NCBI RefSeq assembly: GCF_000816845.1
Contig: NZ_CP006880.1
Coordinates: forward strand, 2,402,952 to 2,466,951
From: Rhizobium gallicum bv. gallicum R602sp
GTDB taxonomy: Bacteria > Pseudomonadota > Alphaproteobacteria > Rhizobiales > Rhizobiaceae
Length of the DNA stretch: 64,000 bases
Direction of reading: 5' to 3'
Numbering within the stretch: position 1 is the stretch's first letter; the number at the start of each line of letters is the position of its first letter. A program made the translations under genes and the position numbers. The notes beneath the pieces are model-generated. The model was not told where the DNA came from and searched no databases. It saw only the letters and a program-made list of their open reading frames with translations. Shown piece by piece: positions 61,546-64,000 of the stretch.

Positions 61546-62619
61546 ATGGCACGTAAGAATATCCTCTCGGGGCTGATGGACGATTCAAAGAAGTTTACTG
61601 CCGTAAACAGCGAGCCCGTAAACGACCCCGATAAGCAGCAGATCAACTTCAAGGGAATTGGCGCCCTCGGTGCCGTTACCCGTAGTATCGATGCCCTTGC
61701 CGCAAGAGCTGACGCTGCGCGCGAGATCGAAGAAAAGCTCGCCCATGGCGAAACCGTGATTGATCTCGACACCGCACTCATTGAAGATTCCTTCGTCAGC
61801 GATCGCCTCGGGCACAATGATGAGCAGTTTCAGGAATTGGTGGAAGCCATCCGCCTGCGAGGGCAGGATTCACCCATTCTTGTCCGCCCGCATCCCGAAA
61901 AGGATGGGAAGTACCAGATCGCCTTCGGCCATCGCCGCGCGCGCGCTGCCAAGGAACTTGGGCGGCCGGTTCGCGCCGTCGTCAAGAAGCTTGCCGATCG
62001 TGATCATGTAATTGCCCAGGGACAGGAAAACTCCGCACGGGCCGATCTCTCCTTCATCGAGCGGACGATGTTTGCCGACAAACTCGACAAGCTCGGCTTC
62101 GATCGCGAGACGATCATGGCAGCGCTCAACGCTGACAAGACGACCATCTCCAAGATGCTGTCCGTCACCCGGCGCATTCCGGCCGAGATTCTTTCGGCAA
62201 TTGGCGCAGCCCGGGCAACCGGCCGCGACCGTTGGCATGACCTTTCGGCGAAATTCGAAGAAAACAACGCTGCCGAGCGGGCGATGCTGTTTATCGAAAC
62301 GCCAGCCTTCGAAGCTGCCGAGCCGGATGCCCGGTTCGACATGCTCGCCTCATTCCTCAGCAAGAGACCGGCATCGGCCGTCCAGACCGCAACATCGTCT
62401 TCGGCCGTGACCCAGTGGCAGCACAGGGACGGTTCCGTCAAGGCGAAGATCAAGGATGACGGCAAGCAATTCACCATCGCGCTGAGGGCAGGGAAGGCGT
62501 CGGCCTTCGGCACCTATATCGCGGATAATCTCGATCGTCTCTACGAGGCGTTCGAGGCAGGACGACAGGAAAGAACGGAGATCAATAGCAAAAGAAAAGG
62601 CCCCCGAACGTTGCCGTAG
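61546..62619 (+). CDS. repB: Plasmid partition protein RepB (ParB family)
   Basis: Centromere-binding partner of RepA, 357 residues. ParB-type segments: HNDEQFQELVEAIRLRGQDS with PILVRPHP as ParB box I, IAFGHRRARAAKELG as box II, and a helix-turn-helix around DRETIMAALNADKTTISKML. The C-terminus is the RepB extension. AGGAGGAGAAAG precedes the ATG. It is 51 bases after repA and its 3' end abuts the antisense RNA terminator. Confidence 0.95.
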   Translation: MARKNILSGLMDDSKKFTAVNSEPVNDPDKQQINFKGIGALGAVTRSIDALAARADAAREIEEKLAHGETVIDLDTALIEDSFVSDRLGHNDEQFQELVEAIRLRGQDSPILVRPHPEKDGKYQIAFGHRRARAAKELGRPVRAVVKKLADRDHVIAQGQENSARADLSFIERTMFADKLDKLGFDRETIMAALNADKTTISKMLSVTRRIPAEILSAIGAARATGRDRWHDLSAKFEENNAAERAMLFIETPAFEAAEPDARFDMLASFLSKRPASAVQTATSSSAVTQWQHRDGSVKAKIKDDGKQFTIALRAGKASAFGTYIADNLDRLYEAFEAGRQERTEINSKRKGPRTLP

Positions 62620-62644
62620 CGGAAGCCCTCTCTGATCTAGACAC
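62591..62644 (-). ncRNA. Counter-transcribed RNA of repABC (incompatibility antisense RNA)
   Basis: In repABC replicons a short antisense RNA between repB and repC lowers RepC synthesis and sets incompatibility. Here the minus strand has TTGACT (62672-62677), a 16-base spacer and TGATTC (62650-62655), then an eight-pair hairpin (62599-62606 with 62620-62627) followed by TTTTCTTTT, a Rho-independent terminator. The predicted RNA of about 55 nt fits known examples. Ends are estimated. Confidence 0.7.
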
Positions 62645-62737
62645 CCAGAGAATCACATTTCCGCACAACATAGTCAAGAGTCTCCGGCACCTATTTTCGG
62701 TGAGCTGATATCTTTTGCCTTGAAGAAGGCGAAGAAA

Positions 62738-64000
62738 ATGGAAAGCGGAAGTGTGACGACGCCCTTTGGGCGGCGGCCGATGACACTTGGCATGCTCGCA
62801 AGTCAGGTCACCAGCCAAAAAATTGAGCCAGGCGCCTCAATCGATAAATGGAAAATCTATCGTGCGCTTTGTGAAGCCAAGCCTCTGCTCGATATATCCG
62901 ACAGAGCACTCACGGTATTGAACGCGCTTTTGAGCTTCTACCCGAAAGGCGAGCTTGCTGCAGACGACAGCCTCGTCGTCTTTCCCTCCAACACCCAGCT
63001 CTCGCTTCGCTGCCATGGCATGGCCGAGCAGACGATCCGGCGGCATATGGCCGTCCTCGTCGCTGCCGGCCTCGTGATCCGCAAGGACAGCCCCAACGGA
63101 AAGCGTTACGCTCGCAAGAGCCGCAATGGCGAGATCCGCGAGGCTTTTGGCTTCTCGCTCGCCCCTCTGCTCGCGCGCGCCTGCGAAATCGAACGCCTTG
63201 CCGCGAAAGTCTCTGCCGACCGCCTCTACATCCAAACGCTCAAGGAACGTCTCACGCTCACCCGCCGCGACATATCAAAGCTTGTCCACGCAGCGATCAG
63301 CGAAGAGCTTCCCGGAGACTGGCAAGCGATCAACGGACGCTTTCACGATATCCTGGACCAATTGCCGCGCGGAGCTGGTGCCCACGCGGTAGCATCCACC
63401 TTGGATCTCCTCGACGCATTGCGTAATGAAATCGTCAAGCGACTGGAAATACAAATTAAAACGGAAAATTTGAGCGCCAATGGCTCACAAAATGAGCGGC
63501 ACATACAGATTACAGAATCCGAATCTTATCTTGATTCTGAAGTCGCTGTTGAAGCTGGAACCCCTGAGTTGACTGCAGTAAACTCGCCCATGATCGATCC
63601 GGCAATCGACGGTGACGCTGAACGGCCTCAACCTCAGGCAAGAACCAACACCGCATCCACGATATTTCCGCTCTCCCTTGTCCTGCAGGCATGCCCGGAA
63701 GTGCGCAGCTATGGTCCTGCCGGAACTGTCAGAACCTGGCAGGAGCTCATTGCCGCCGGCGCTGTCGTCAGTTCAATGCTACAAATCAGTCCCTCAGCAT
63801 ACAAGGACGCCTGCAGGATCATGGGTCCGCAAGCTGCCTCAGTCGTGCTCGCCTGCATTTTCGAACGGTCAGGGACGATCAACTCAGCCGGCGGTTATTT
63901 GCGCGGCCTCACGCGGCGCGCCCAACGCGGTGAGTTTGCCATCGGATCGATGTTAATGGCGCTCGCAAGGACCCGGGGACCTCATGACGCCCATCATTGA
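62738..64000 (+). CDS. repC: Replication initiator RepC
   Basis: Replication initiator of about 420 residues, complete with its stop at the last base of the window. The N-terminus MESGSVTTPFGRRPMTLGML is the family's opening; a winged-helix DNA-binding region (VFPSNTQLSLRCHGMAEQTI, RRHMAVLVAAGLVIRKDS) follows, and the C-terminal part ends in the conserved AGGYLRGLTRRA. The ATG at 62738 is preferred over the TTG at 62720 on family form. RepC acts on an origin inside its own gene. Confidence 0.95.
   Translation: MESGSVTTPFGRRPMTLGMLASQVTSQKIEPGASIDKWKIYRALCEAKPLLDISDRALTVLNALLSFYPKGELAADDSLVVFPSNTQLSLRCHGMAEQTIRRHMAVLVAAGLVIRKDSPNGKRYARKSRNGEIREAFGFSLAPLLARACEIERLAAKVSADRLYIQTLKERLTLTRRDISKLVHAAISEELPGDWQAINGRFHDILDQLPRGAGAHAVASTLDLLDALRNEIVKRLEIQIKTENLSANGSQNERHIQITESESYLDSEVAVEAGTPELTAVNSPMIDPAIDGDAERPQPQARTNTASTIFPLSLVLQACPEVRSYGPAGTVRTWQELIAAGAVVSSMLQISPSAYKDACRIMGPQAASVVLACIFERSGTINSAGGYLRGLTRRAQRGEFAIGSMLMALARTRGPHDAHH
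63436..63560. other. Probable origin of replication (AT-rich region inside repC)
   Basis: The middle of repC is clearly AT-richer than the rest of the gene and contains the inverted repeat CAGAATC (63513-63519) / GATTCTG (63533-63539). In characterised repABC replicons the origin lies in such an AT-rich section of repC; placement here is by analogy. Confidence 0.55.

Overview
The window reads as the replication end of a large repABC replicon (plasmid or chromid) from a fast-growing Rhizobium-type alphaproteobacterium. The grounds are an intact repA-repB-repC operon at the right edge, a candidate counter-transcribed RNA between repB and repC, an EcfG-type -35/-10 pattern before an ECF sigma gene, an anti-Shine-Dalgarno sRNA with the architecture of the rhizobial alpha-r14/NfeR1 family, a PraR-like XRE regulator, and the GC-rich accessory mix of sugar ABC importers, class III cyclases and molybdenum oxidases. 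No tRNA, rRNA or CRISPR array was seen. The species cannot be fixed from the sequence alone.

Left part (1-7848): a five-gene peptide-type ABC importer on the minus strand faces a LacI-family regulator and a GH29 alpha-L-fucosidase on the plus strand, which together look like an uptake and cleavage system for a fucosylated oligosaccharide. Then come two giant SAM / class III cyclase / AAA / TPR proteins (8092-11451 and 12499-15879), separated by an IS110-type transposase fossil and a small SnoaL-like gene. Next is a stretch of decay and RNA: a candidate anti-SD sRNA at about 16065-16187 and broken amino-acid-permease pieces.

Sugar region (16777-27471): a GntR regulator with uxuA (mannonate dehydratase), a broken HipA kinase, then a GntR regulator and two Gfo/Idh/MocA oxidoreductases divergent from a complete sugar ABC importer (binding protein, two permeases, ATPase). 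Operator-like inverted repeats of the FadR type lie in the divergent promoter region.

Membrane region (27502-34759): DMT and LysE exporters, then a tightly coupled four-gene cassette (PlsC-like acyltransferase, CdsA/YnbB-like cytidylyltransferase, unknown four-helix protein, YnbA-like CDP-alcohol phosphatidyltransferase), a CorC/HlyC-type protein and a sorbosone-dehydrogenase-like beta-propeller. At 35056-40413 an ECF sigma gene, two DUF2934 proteins and a periplasmic Mo/2Fe-2S/cytochrome c dehydrogenase follow.

Right part: a VOC protein, a ThuA-like protein, a FAH-family protein, a polyhydroxybutyrate-depolymerase-like esterase, methylmalonyl-CoA mutase, a sulfonate-type ABC importer with an FMN-dependent monooxygenase, an Fsr-like MFS pump with divergent XRE regulator, and a PaoABC-like aldehyde oxidase operon with divergent TetR. 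Just before repABC there is a small frameshifted gene, a VapBC pair and an integrase fossil, typical of plasmid maintenance and past recombination.
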